DNA of 64,000 nt, from positions 1-64,000 of the forward strand of contig NZ_VCQT01000044.1 in assembly GCF_005938655.1 (NCBI RefSeq). Reading direction: 5' to 3'. How positions within the stretch are numbered: position 1 is the first letter of the stretch; every line of letters starts with the position of its first letter. Shown here one piece after another: positions 27,323-34,853 of this stretch. Source of the stretch: Alloalcanivorax gelatiniphagus. Lineage in GTDB: Bacteria; Pseudomonadota; Gammaproteobacteria; Pseudomonadales; Alcanivoracaceae. The notes under the pieces were generated by a model, which was not told the origin of the DNA, made no database searches, and saw only the letters and a program-made list of their open reading frames with translations. A program made the translations under genes and the position numbers.

Positions 27323-27940
27323 TCAGGCATCATCCACGGGAACCCGCTTGTTCCTTTTCCGATACTTCCTCTGATACTCACGGCGCTGCTTGGTCACCTC
27401 ATAAAGGACGATGCCGGATGTGGTGGCAAGATTAAAGCTCTCGATCATCCCAAACATGGGGATGCTGATGCACAATATACTGTTCGCAATAGCGGTATCA
27501 CTGATACCCCGAGACTCATTGCCAAACCAAACGGCCAGCTTGTACCACTCCGTAAAGTCGATCTCATCGAGAACGCCATTGTTTCGTCCCTTGACGTGTG
27601 GAGACGTAACGATCGAGACAAAGCGATTTTTCTCCAGGTGCGCAATGCAGTCCTCGGTGCTGCCAAAGCGCTTGACGAAACTCCATTTGATAGCCGAAAC
27701 GGATGTCTGGTTGAGCGCTTTCGTTCTTCGCATTTCTTGCCAATCGTCCGGAAGGGCTGACCTGGGATCGATCACGTACACCTTCTCCACACCCAGGGCA
27801 TTCACGTTGCGAATTACCGTTCCGATATTTCTGATATCGCTCGGGTCTTCAATAACGGCAATCAAGTTTTTGCAGCGGTCGCCCTTGATTTCATCCGCGC
27901 GCTTCCGCACCGAACTCTTTCGTTTTTTCTCTTCCGTCAT
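27323..27940 (-). CDS. TrmH/SpoU-like RNA 2'-O-methyltransferase (likely cassette)
   Basis: A 205-residue SPOUT methyltransferase with all three trefoil-knot motifs: motif 1 PSDIRNIGTVIRNVNALG, motif 2 LAVWFGNESRGIS, motif 3 CISIPMFGMIESFNLATTSG. The family transfers methyl from SAM to ribose 2'-OH of tRNA or rRNA; TrmH (Gm18) is the closest pattern, but an extended basic C-terminal tail (QRREYQRKYRKRNKR) is distinctive. Its ATG follows GAGGAA. The perfect core GTTAGGC lies 26 bases upstream, so it is probably an integron cassette, an uncommon cargo. Its own downstream site is reduced to GCCTGAC at the stop. Confidence 0.82.
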   Translation of the reverse strand: MTEEKKRKSSVRKRADEIKGDRCKNLIAVIEDPSDIRNIGTVIRNVNALGVEKVYVIDPRSALPDDWQEMRRTKALNQTSVSAIKWSFVKRFGSTEDCIAHLEKNRFVSIVTSPHVKGRNNGVLDEIDFTEWYKLAVWFGNESRGISDTAIANSILCISIPMFGMIESFNLATTSGIVLYEVTKQRREYQRKYRKRNKRVPVDDA

Positions 27941-27965
27941 TTCCTCGCTACCGCTCTCACGTAAT

Positions 27966-28043
27966 GCCTAACGCCAGGATCGTCTGCTGATTGGGATTTC
28001 CGTGGCAGTCTTTAGCGAGCCCCGCTGCGACTTTTTTAAGCAC
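27966..28043 (-). repeat. attC-like site between the lipoprotein and TrmH cassettes
   Basis: On the minus strand it ends in a perfect GGCGTTAGGC next to the TrmH-like gene. The left end GCTTAAA overlaps the lipoprotein stop. GTCGCAG near the left pairs imperfectly with CAGCAGAC near the right. Confidence 0.6.
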
Positions 28044-28428
28044 TATCTGGCCTCAATTCCATAGGGCCCCCTCCTTCAGAGCACGACCTAAGCTCAAGAA
28101 CACGCCTTCTGGTGATAACCAAATGAAACTCGGCCGACCAGAAACCATCACAAATATACCTTTTCCTGAGGGAGGACCAATTTTCCAACAGTCCTTTTAG
28201 TGATTTTTCATAGCTCACTTTTGAGCCGTCGCCAAAAGTTATCGTGGCGCCCTCATAATGAAGCCCGCGAATTTTCCGTGTCGCATTCCGCTCTACCGAA
28301 TGGGAAGCTCCGCCCACTTCGACAACAACAGCACCCTCCGTGGCATTGTAAATATAAAACGGCTCATCTACAGAGCAGGAAACCATGCTGATAAGAAAAA
28401 CCGAGGCAGCCAGTATACGTACTCTCAT
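28036..28428 (-). CDS. Small lipoprotein (integron cassette)
   Basis: A 130-residue protein with a lipoprotein signal peptide ending SMVSC, lipid anchor at about Cys-18. The mature part is short and beta-rich with a Ser/Lys core. No family was recognised. The second of two adjacent ATGs is chosen because AAGG is closer to proper spacing; the start could be one codon earlier. attC-like sites flank it on both sides, and the stop overlaps one of them. Confidence 0.6.
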   Translation of the reverse strand: MRVRILAASVFLISMVSCSVDEPFYIYNATEGAVVVEVGGASHSVERNATRKIRGLHYEGATITFGDGSKVSYEKSLKGLLENWSSLRKRYICDGFWSAEFHLVITRRRVLELRSCSEGGGPMELRPDSA

Positions 28429-28438
28429 CATCCTTGAT

Positions 28439-28530
28439 CCCTAACGCCCACAGCCCTCGCGGTCGGTGCGTAGCGTCGGCCGCCCCGCAGAGCCTCAAGC
28501 CCTCCGGCATCGAGCCGGTGGCGGTTATCT
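28439..28530 (-). repeat. attC-like site of the membrane-protein cassette
   Basis: On the minus strand it runs from AGATAAC to GGGCGTTAGGG. CGCCAC-CGGCTCG at the left pairs imperfectly with CGAGGGCTGTGGGCG at the right. Length is 92 bp. The right core is one base from consensus. Confidence 0.55.
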
Positions 28531-28539
28531 ACTGCTTGG

Positions 28540-28826
28540 CTATATGCCACTATTCATCACCACGTAGACAATCAATGCCATTGCCAGGTTTAGAACTGCC
28601 GAAACTTGTAGGTAATGAAAATGCCGCTTCGACCCGCCAAACCAGCTCACCACGGCAAACAAAATGAGTGATACGGGCAGCATAGAAACTACAGCGACCA
28701 GCACCAACCCACCGACCTCCCGGCTTAACTCGAGCACCCCAAAAAGGTCCGAGGCCAAAAAGATTGCGAAAACGGATACGGTTGCAATGAAAAAGCATCG
28801 CTAATTTTTTCGATGTAAGACTTCAT
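28540..28826 (-). pseudogene. Frameshifted small membrane protein cassette
   Basis: The ATG at 28826 begins MKSYIEKISDAF. Then a run of five A on the plus strand (28790-28794) breaks the frame; one extra base there would continue directly as FIATVSVFAIFLASDLFGVL and on to a second frame ending VVMNSGI. The joined product would be about 95 residues with three hydrophobic segments. The downstream part alone could start at TTG 28758 but lacks a ribosome site. No family was recognised. A sequencing error in the homopolymer is possible. Confidence 0.55.
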
Positions 28827-28835
28827 CAGCATTTA

Positions 28836-28899
28836 CATATAGCGCCAAACCAATCGAACCATTTGAGCGCAGCGAAATTGGGCCACTGCAGCTTCTTGT
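28836..28899 (-). repeat. attC-like site
   Basis: On the minus strand an inner hairpin CCAATTT ... AAATGG with loop CGCTGCGCTC is typical of attC apices. One A is unpaired. The right end GGCGCTATAT is a degenerate core. It lies between the two frameshifted membrane-protein genes. Confidence 0.5.
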
Positions 28900-28936
28900 T
28901 CCATTTTCAGGAAGCCCTGTATTACTTTTACGCCGC

Positions 28937-29166
28937 TCATTTGATAAACCTCAAGGCCAGACCCGCGGCAGAAATAACAATGCCCGCGACGAGAGCGAAA
29001 AGCCAATAGGCCCCGCAACCTTCTGAGCCGACAATTCTGTAGTATTCACTGCCACCAGACTGTTCGCCAAACCAACTCACCGGCAAAAGGTCGGCATTCC
29101 TGAAACCTTGGCAATCACCGTGTACGCAACAATCAGCAACCCAAATATAATTATCAGCTTGGACAT
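28937..29166 (-). pseudogene. Second frameshifted small membrane protein cassette
   Basis: An ATG at 29166 with an excellent GAGGTGA ribosome site opens MSKLIIIFGLLIVAYTVIAK, a clean transmembrane start, but the frame stops after 29 codons. The next frame continues without stops from DLLPVSWFGEQSGG to a second hydrophobic segment AYWLFALVAGIVISAAG and ends LALRFIK. A single-base change near the CTTTTGCC run would join them into about 76 residues. No family was recognised. Sequencing error cannot be excluded. Confidence 0.5.
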
Positions 29167-29352
29167 TACTCACCTCACACATGACGCGGAAGCAGACAGG
29201 CGCTAGCTTGGTCGCCAAGGTGCTGCGTGATACCTACTCGCTTTCGGCCAGAAACTGCTTCGGCGCGAAAAAAGCACCGCCGCTTAGGATGTGTGGTTCC
29301 AGACATCGCGCGTTTAATCGCTTTACGTAGCATTCAAGCCTTTGAATCGACA
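29167..29352. other. Cassette-like interval without a clear gene
   Basis: A 186-base stretch between an attC site and the next cassette gene. A 53-codon minus-strand frame exists but has no ribosome site and looks like translated site DNA. It may be a geneless or decayed cassette. A GGCGCTAGC-like string at about 29190 may be a further worn attC end. Confidence 0.35.
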
Positions 29353-29409
29353 AAATAACCTCTGAATTAAGCCGCGCGAAGCGGCGCCGGCTTGAATGAA
29401 TTGTTAGCG
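29353..29409 (-). repeat. attC site of the outer lipoprotein cassette
   Basis: On the minus strand, CGCTAACAATTCATTCAAGC, then a GCGCCGCTTCGCGC apex, then GGCTTAATTCAGAGGTTATTT. It closely resembles the classic 60-base element of aadA-type cassettes, with the same TAACAA left flank and GCTTAATTCA right arm. It contains the stop codon of the lipoprotein gene. This is the clearest attC in the window. Confidence 0.85.
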
Positions 29410-30012
29410 CTCTACCGACTTGGTGATAATGTAGTGAATCTCGTAACCGCGGCCAGTTGGCCAGTCATCTCGCTTTACCTCGTGTTTGAACTCTCCGGAG
29501 ACTTCGCTAGTCGAGCGGCCCGCTGAAAGTGCTGAAAGGACGCCAGGTGGGAGGTCGCCACCAGCAGCTTTGAATGAAAGAGCTTTTGACGCTGCGATAA
29601 GCTTTTCCGTCGCAAGAGACGCGTTTTCTGGCTGGTTGTAGTTCAACACCAGCTTTACCGTGTCCGCCACATTCGCGCTGCCTGTGACGTAGTACGCAAG
29701 GTTGTTGGCTAGCCGCATATCCGATTGACCAATATCCTTGTACGGCGAGGAGCAATGGTACTCATCGTCAAAGTCGTGCCTGTACCCACGCGTTACAAGT
29801 GTCGGATCTAGGAAGGAGCAGGCCTCACTGGGAAGCCAGCCAATGCTCACTACAGGTCGTTCCTGCTGTGGTGCAGCGGCAACGTCTGCTGCATTTGCTG
29901 ACGCGGTCGCTTCCGCAGCAACTGACTCGCTTGATGATTGGCTAGAGCCGCCATCCGAGCAGCCAGCGACGAATAACGTGGCTAAGATTATTGGAACGAT
30001 TAGATTTCTCAT
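29404..30012 (-). CDS. Lipoprotein (first cassette next to junction copy 2)
   Basis: A 202-residue lipoprotein: the signal peptide ends LFVAGC (anchor Cys-18), followed by a Ser/Ala-rich linker (about 20-50). A mature domain with CSFLDPTLVTRGYRHDF, EYHCSSPYKDIG and a late DWPTGRGYEIHYIITKS follows; two Cys may form a disulfide. No family was recognised. AGGGGA lies 10 bases before the ATG. The gene starts just inside the GTTAGCG junction at 30035-30041 and its stop is inside an attC, so it is the junction-proximal cassette, the position with the strongest expression in an active integron. Confidence 0.7.
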   Translation of the reverse strand: MRNLIVPIILATLFVAGCSDGGSSQSSSESVAAEATASANAADVAAAPQQERPVVSIGWLPSEACSFLDPTLVTRGYRHDFDDEYHCSSPYKDIGQSDMRLANNLAYYVTGSANVADTVKLVLNYNQPENASLATEKLIAASKALSFKAAGGDLPPGVLSALSAGRSTSEVSGEFKHEVKRDDWPTGRGYEIHYIITKSVER

Positions 30013-30034
30013 GGCGCGACATTCCCCTATTGAG

Positions 30035-30395
30035 CGCTAACGGGTATTAGGACGCCGTCTCGAATACCCAATGAACGCGCCGGCGTCCTATCCCGGCTTC
30101 CGTGCTTTGATATAAAACCGAATAAATCAGATATTTCATAAAGTTACAAACCTTTCACAGCGGCGCTCCCGGTCCCGTGAGCCTTTGGTTTGTCGGCATC
30201 GACTATGCTGTCCATGTGGGCAGCGGCTGGGACGACCGGGTGGTACTCCGTTGCTGTCGCGGTCTCCGGCGGCGGTTATCGCGACTGCGGTTATCGCGAC
30301 TGACGTCGCTCCTACATGCGAGCCTGCGGGAGGTTGGGGGGCATGGCATCGTGCGGGGCGGGTGGGCTGTTATACTGCCTCGCACCTTGTAGCCG
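30035..30395. repeat. Cassette-junction / ubiD-upstream repeat, copy 2
   Basis: The counterpart of 25484-25816. On the minus strand GGGATAGGACGCC pairs with GGCGTCCTAATACCC and ends at GTTAGCG, the cassette junction. To its right are degenerate and intact REP copies (30293-30316) and then the ubiD promoter (TTATACT at about 30369). This copy adjoins ubiD, so it is probably the original location. Confidence 0.65.
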
Positions 30396-30410
30396 GCGAG
30401 ATTCCGTTTC

Positions 30411-31877
30411 ATGAAATACCGCGATTTGCGCGACTTTATCCAGCAACTGGAGAAACAGGGCGAGTTGAAGCGCGTCACCGCCGAGGTGGACCCGCATCTG
30501 GAGATCACCGAGATTTGCGACCGGACGCTGAAGGCGGGCGGGCCGGCGTTGTTGTTCGAGAATCCGAAGGGCCATTCGATTCCGGTGTTGGGCAATCTGT
30601 TCGGCACGGAGCGGCGGGTGGCGTTGGGGATGGGGCGCGATTCGGTGGCGGAGTTGCGGGAGCTGGGGGAGCTGTTGGCGTTTCTGAAGGAGCCGGAGCC
30701 GCCGAAGGGTTTCCGGGATGCCTGGGAGAAGCTGCCGGTGTTCCGCAAGGTGCTGAGCATGAGCCCCAAGGTGAGCGGTTCCGGGCCCTGCCAGGAGCAG
30801 GTGATCGAGGGCGACGATGTGGATCTGACCCGTTTGCCGATCCAGACCTGCTGGCCCGGCGACGCCGGGCCGTTGGTGACCTGGCCGTTGGTGATCACCC
30901 GGGGGCCGCATAAGGAGCGCCAGAATCTGGGCATTTACCGGCAGCAGTTGATCGGGCGTAACAAGCTGATCATGCGCTGGCTGAGCCATCGGGGCGGCGC
31001 GCTGGATTTCCAGGAGTGGCAACAGCAGCACCCGGGTGAGCCCTTCCCGGTGGCGGTGGCGCTGGGCGCCGATCCGGCCACCATTCTTGGCGCGGTGACA
31101 CCGGTGCCCGATACCCTTAGCGAGTACGCTTTCGCCGGTCTGCTGCGCGGCGGCAAGACCGAGCTGGTGAAGTGTCTGGGTTCGGATCTGCAGGTGCCGG
31201 CCAGCGCCGAGTTCGTGCTGGAGGGCCATATTCATCCCGGCGAGATGGCCGACGAGGGGCCGTTCGGTGACCACACCGGCTACTACAACGAGGTGGAGCG
31301 CTTCCCGGTGTTCACCGTGGAGCGCATTACCCACCGCCGCGATCCGATTTACCACAGCACCTACACCGGCCGGCCGCCGGATGAGCCGGCGGTGCTGGGC
31401 GTGGCCATGAACGAGATCTTCGTGCCGATCCTGAAGAAGCAGTTTCCGGAGATCGTGGATTTCTATCTGCCGCCGGAGGGCTGCTCCTACCGGATGGCGG
31501 TGGTGACCATGAAGAAGCAGTACCCGGGCCACGCCAAGCGCGTGATGATGGGGGTGTGGTCGTTCCTGCGGCAGTTTATGTACACCAAGTTCGTGATTGT
31601 CTGCGACGACGATGTGAACGGCCGCGATTGGAAGGACGTGATGTGGGCGATCACCACTCGCATGGACCCGGCCCGGGACACGGTGCTGGTGGAGAACACG
31701 CCCATCGATTACCTGGATTTCGCTTCGCCGGTGGCCGGACTGGGTTCGAAAATGGGGCTCGACGCCACCTCGAAATGGCCCGGCGAAACCAGTCGTGAGT
31801 GGGGCCGTCCGATTACCATGGACGACGACACCAAGCGCCGGGTGGATGCTCTTTGGGATCAGCTCGGCATCGACTGA
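30411..31877 (+). CDS. ubiD: 4-hydroxy-3-polyprenylbenzoate decarboxylase
   Basis: A 488-residue UbiD-family enzyme, which uses prenylated FMN to decarboxylate the ubiquinone precursor. It starts [19 protein letters not shown]. It carries the prFMN/metal-site segments [18 protein letters not shown] and [24 protein letters not shown], and ends near [21 protein letters not shown]. Length equals E. coli UbiD. The partner prenyltransferase UbiX is not in the window. In Pseudomonas ubiD lies close to rho, so the block in between is an insertion relative to that order. Confidence 0.95.
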   Translation: MKYRDLRDFIQQLEKQGELKRVTAEVDPHLEITEICDRTLKAGGPALLFENPKGHSIPVLGNLFGTERRVALGMGRDSVAELRELGELLAFLKEPEPPKGFRDAWEKLPVFRKVLSMSPKVSGSGPCQEQVIEGDDVDLTRLPIQTCWPGDAGPLVTWPLVITRGPHKERQNLGIYRQQLIGRNKLIMRWLSHRGGALDFQEWQQQHPGEPFPVAVALGADPATILGAVTPVPDTLSEYAFAGLLRGGKTELVKCLGSDLQVPASAEFVLEGHIHPGEMADEGPFGDHTGYYNEVERFPVFTVERITHRRDPIYHSTYTGRPPDEPAVLGVAMNEIFVPILKKQFPEIVDFYLPPEGCSYRMAVVTMKKQYPGHAKRVMMGVWSFLRQFMYTKFVIVCDDDVNGRDWKDVMWAITTRMDPARDTVLVENTPIDYLDFASPVAGLGSKMGLDATSKWPGETSREWGRPITMDDDTKRRVDALWDQLGID

Positions 31878-31878
31878 T

Positions 31879-31937
31879 GGGTTGATCGCGGCTGGAGCCG
31901 CTCCTACAACAAGGCTGGCTTTGGCCGCGATCAACCC
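31879..31937. repeat. REP-like element forming a long hairpin
   Basis: GGGTTGATCGCGGC (31879-31892) pairs perfectly with GCCGCGATCAACCC (31924-31937); a REP core of the GCGGCT...AGCCGC type lies inside. It follows the ubiD stop and probably works as its transcript end. Confidence 0.75.
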
Positions 31938-31958
31938 GAGCCGACAAGGAGCGCCCCC

Positions 31959-32864
31959 ATGAGCTGGAACCCTTCGAACATTCCCGACCAGAGCGGCCGG
32001 GTGGCCGTGATCACCGGTGCCAACAGCGGCATCGGCCTGCGCGCCGCCCATCATCTTGCCGCCCGTGGGGCGCGCATCATCATGGCCTGCCGCAATCTGG
32101 AGAAGGCGGAGGCCGCCCGCCGCGACCTGCCCGGCCAGACCGAGGTGGTGCATCTGGACTTGGCCAGCCAGGCCAGCGTGCGCCAGGCCGCCGAGGACAT
32201 CGCCGGGCGCTGCGAGCAAATCGATCTGCTGGTCAATAACGCCGGCATCATGTGGCTGCAGGAAGGCCGCACCGAGGACGGTTTCGAACGCCAGTTCGGC
32301 ATCAACCATCTGGGGCATTTCGCCTTTACCGGCCATCTGCTGCCGCACCTGCGTGAGGTGCCCGGGTCCCGCATCGTCACCGTCAGCAGCATCGCCCACC
32401 GGGGCGGGCGCATTCACTTCGACAACATCCATCTGGACGGCGAGTACGGCCGCCAGAAAGCCTATGCCCAGGCCAAGCTGGCCAATCTGATGTTCGCCAT
32501 CGAGCTGGAGCGGCGGCTGCGTGATGCCGGCGCCGAGACCCGCTCGCTGGCCTGCCATCCGGGCGTCGCCAGCACCAACCTGGCGGGCCCGGGCATCGCC
32601 GAGGAAAGCCCGCTGGGCATCGGCCGGTTGGCCCGCTGGGCCTGGCCGCTGTTCACCCAGAGCGCGGAGAAGGGCAGCTGGCCCACGCTCTACGCCGCCA
32701 CCAGCCCGGACGCCCGGGGCGGCAACTACTACGGCCCGGCGCGCTTGATGGAAGCGTTCGGGCCGCCCACCGAGGCGCGGCCACGGCGCTACGCCCAGGA
32801 CGGCGCCCTGGGGGCGCGGCTGTGGGAACTGTCCGAGAGCCTGACCGGGGTGCGCTTTCCCTGA
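31959..32864 (+). CDS. Short-chain dehydrogenase/reductase (retinol-dehydrogenase-like)
   Basis: A 301-residue classical SDR with the cofactor motif TGANSGIG (about residues 19-26). It has LDLASQASV, LVNNAGIM, the Ser in VTVSSIAH, and the active-site YAQAKLAN. A basic residue after the second strand (CRNLEKA) suggests NADP. The C-terminal extension with two segments rich in Trp/Pro resembles the oxidoreductases grouped with WW-domain or retinol dehydrogenases. The substrate is unknown. It has its own start region after the REP. Confidence 0.85.
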   Translation: MSWNPSNIPDQSGRVAVITGANSGIGLRAAHHLAARGARIIMACRNLEKAEAARRDLPGQTEVVHLDLASQASVRQAAEDIAGRCEQIDLLVNNAGIMWLQEGRTEDGFERQFGINHLGHFAFTGHLLPHLREVPGSRIVTVSSIAHRGGRIHFDNIHLDGEYGRQKAYAQAKLANLMFAIELERRLRDAGAETRSLACHPGVASTNLAGPGIAEESPLGIGRLARWAWPLFTQSAEKGSWPTLYAATSPDARGGNYYGPARLMEAFGPPTEARPRRYAQDGALGARLWELSESLTGVRFP

Positions 32865-32930
32865 GCCCTGGCTTGAACGGCGGGGCGGCGCCATCATATT
32901 GAGTACCGTCCCACTTGCCGGAGCCGCGCC

Positions 32931-33371
32931 ATGAACGATGACACCCTGACCCTGGGCTGCGCCCACTGCGGAGCGATCAACCGCATTCCCGCCGCCCGCC
33001 GCGCCCATGGCCCCCGTTGTGGCAAGTGCAAACGGCCGCTGTTCGAGGGCGCCCCGATTACCCTCACCACGGCCAATTTCAGCGCCGTGGTGGAGCGCTC
33101 CCAGATGCCCGTGGTGGTGGACTTCTGGGCCAGCTGGTGCGGGCCGTGCAAGATGATGGCGCCGGTGTTCGCCCAGGCCGCCGCTCGCATGGAGCCGGAT
33201 CTGCGCTTCGCCAAGCTGGACACCGAGGCGGAGCCGGCCCTGGCCGGGCGCTTCGGCATCCGCAGCATCCCCACCTTGATGGTGTTCCGCGAGGGCCGGG
33301 AACTGGCCCGCCAGGCCGGCGCCCTGCCGCAGGCGCAGCTGGAGCAGTGGCTGGCCGCTTATCGGTTGTAA
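32931..33371 (+). CDS. trxC: Thioredoxin 2 with N-terminal zinc finger
   Basis: A 146-residue protein. Residues 9-38 hold two CxxC pairs (CAHCG, CGKCK) that bind zinc and are characteristic of TrxC. The thioredoxin domain follows with WASWCGPCKM and SIPTLMVF. TrxC is commonly an oxidative-stress-induced reductase; zinc release tunes its activity. It complements trxA at 18459. Confidence 0.93.
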   Translation: MNDDTLTLGCAHCGAINRIPAARRAHGPRCGKCKRPLFEGAPITLTTANFSAVVERSQMPVVVDFWASWCGPCKMMAPVFAQAAARMEPDLRFAKLDTEAEPALAGRFGIRSIPTLMVFREGRELARQAGALPQAQLEQWLAAYRL

Positions 33372-33480
33372 CGTCCACCGGCAGCCTCCACCCCCAGGGC
33401 CGGCGCCGCCGGCCCTTCAGTCAATTGCCACCGGCTGCCCGGTTAGTACCATGGTTCCATAAGAACAAACAGGAACCACC

Positions 33481-34848
33481 ATGGCTTTTAATCTTTCCCT
33501 GGACCGCCGCGGCTTTCTCAAGGCGCTGGCGGCCACCGCCGGGGCCGGCGCCCTGCCCGCCCTGGCCCGGGCCACCGACGACGGGTCCGGCGGGCAGTGG
33601 CAAAACTGGTCCGGCAACCAGAGCGCCCGCCCCCGCAATCTGGCCTACCCGGCCACCGAGGATGCCCTGCAAAAACTGCTGGCCGCCACCACCGGCACGG
33701 TGCGCGCCTTCGGCGGCAGCCACTCGTTCAGCGGCGTGGTGCCCACCGACGATACCCTGGTGTCCCTGGAAGCGATGGCCGGCCTGCGCGGCCGCGATGG
33801 CGACGTGCTGCATTTCGGCGCCGGCACCCGCATCGCCCAGGCCGGCGACCAGGCCTGGGGCGAGGGCCACAGCCTGGTCAACGAGCCGGACATCAACCTG
33901 CAGTCCCTGGCCGGGGCCATCGCCACCAGCACCCACGGCACCGGCCTGGAACTGCCCAGCCTGTCCGCCCAGGTGGCCGGGCTCACCCTGCTGGACATGG
34001 CCGGCCGGCGCCACCGCCTGACGGCGGCGGACGGCGAGCTGTTCGACGCCGCCCGCTGCTCGGTGGGCGCCCTGGGCCTGGTCACCGAGGTGTCCCTGCG
34101 CACCGCCCCGGCCTACCGGCTGGAGGAACACACCTGGACCCTGCCCCTGGACGAAGCCATGGATTTCGTGGAGCGGGAAAAGAACAACTTCCGCAATATC
34201 GAATTCTTCGCCTTCCCCCTGGGCGGCACCGCCATCGTCAAGACCATGACGCCCACCGAGCGGCAGGACGACAATCTGGCCCAGGACGACAGCAACGACC
34301 TTCTGGAAATGGTCTCCGAACTGGCCATGCGCGCCGGCTGGCTCACCTCCACGCTACAGAAACTGGTGACCTTCTTCGTCGAGGAAAGCCGCCGCTGGGG
34401 CCCGGCCCACAAGATCTACGCCAACCGCCGCACGGTGCGCTTCAACGAGATGGAATACACGGTGCCGGCGGAACAGGGCGTGACCTGCCTGCGCCAACTG
34501 TGCGAGGCGATCCGGGAGCACGACATCAATGCGTTCTTCCCCATCGAATTCCGCTACGTGGCCGCCGACGACACGATGCTGTCCATGTTCAGCCAGCGCC
34601 CCGGCGCCACCATCTCCGTGCATCAGTATTACAAGCAGGACTACCGGCCTTTATTCGAGGTCGCCGAGCCGGTGCTGCGGCGATGCCAGGGCCGGCCCCA
34701 CTGGGGCAAGCTGCACGGCCTGGGCGCGGCGCAACTGCGCGAGCTGTACCCGCGCTTCGACGACTTCCTGGCGATCCGCCGGGAACTGGACCCGCAGGGC
34801 CGCCTGCTCAATGATCACCTCAAGCGTTTGTTCATCGATAACGGATAA
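33481..34848 (+). CDS. Tat-exported FAD-linked oxidase (aldonolactone oxidase-like)
   Basis: A 455-residue VAO-type flavoprotein. The N-terminus has a twin-arginine signal (LDRRGFLKALAAT, cleavage near LARA). The FAD domain (about 45-220) has RAFGGSHSFSGVVPTDDTLV, GAGTRIAQAGDQ and ATSTHGTG. The C-terminal half matches the ALO domain of gulono- and arabinono-lactone oxidases (PIEFRYVAADDTMLSMFS, HWGKLHG). No HWxK variation or covalent His can be assigned by eye. Folded flavoprotein export by Tat to the periplasm is predicted. It is followed after 5 bases by a PLP protein, so the two form an operon and perhaps a pathway; the substrate is unknown. Confidence 0.85.
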   Translation: MAFNLSLDRRGFLKALAATAGAGALPALARATDDGSGGQWQNWSGNQSARPRNLAYPATEDALQKLLAATTGTVRAFGGSHSFSGVVPTDDTLVSLEAMAGLRGRDGDVLHFGAGTRIAQAGDQAWGEGHSLVNEPDINLQSLAGAIATSTHGTGLELPSLSAQVAGLTLLDMAGRRHRLTAADGELFDAARCSVGALGLVTEVSLRTAPAYRLEEHTWTLPLDEAMDFVEREKNNFRNIEFFAFPLGGTAIVKTMTPTERQDDNLAQDDSNDLLEMVSELAMRAGWLTSTLQKLVTFFVEESRRWGPAHKIYANRRTVRFNEMEYTVPAEQGVTCLRQLCEAIREHDINAFFPIEFRYVAADDTMLSMFSQRPGATISVHQYYKQDYRPLFEVAEPVLRRCQGRPHWGKLHGLGAAQLRELYPRFDDFLAIRRELDPQGRLLNDHLKRLFIDNG

Positions 34849-34853
34849 CAACC

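Noticed and set aside
28833-29018. 61-codon minus-strand ORF between the two membrane-protein cassettes
   Set aside because: It overlaps an attC-like site and the end of a better-supported gene; it reads like translated recombination-site DNA.
30312-33008. 898-codon minus-strand frame across ubiD, the SDR and an intergenic REP
   Set aside because: It crosses several plus-strand genes and a repeat, has low-complexity His/Gly/Arg-rich composition, and no recognisable domain or ribosome site.
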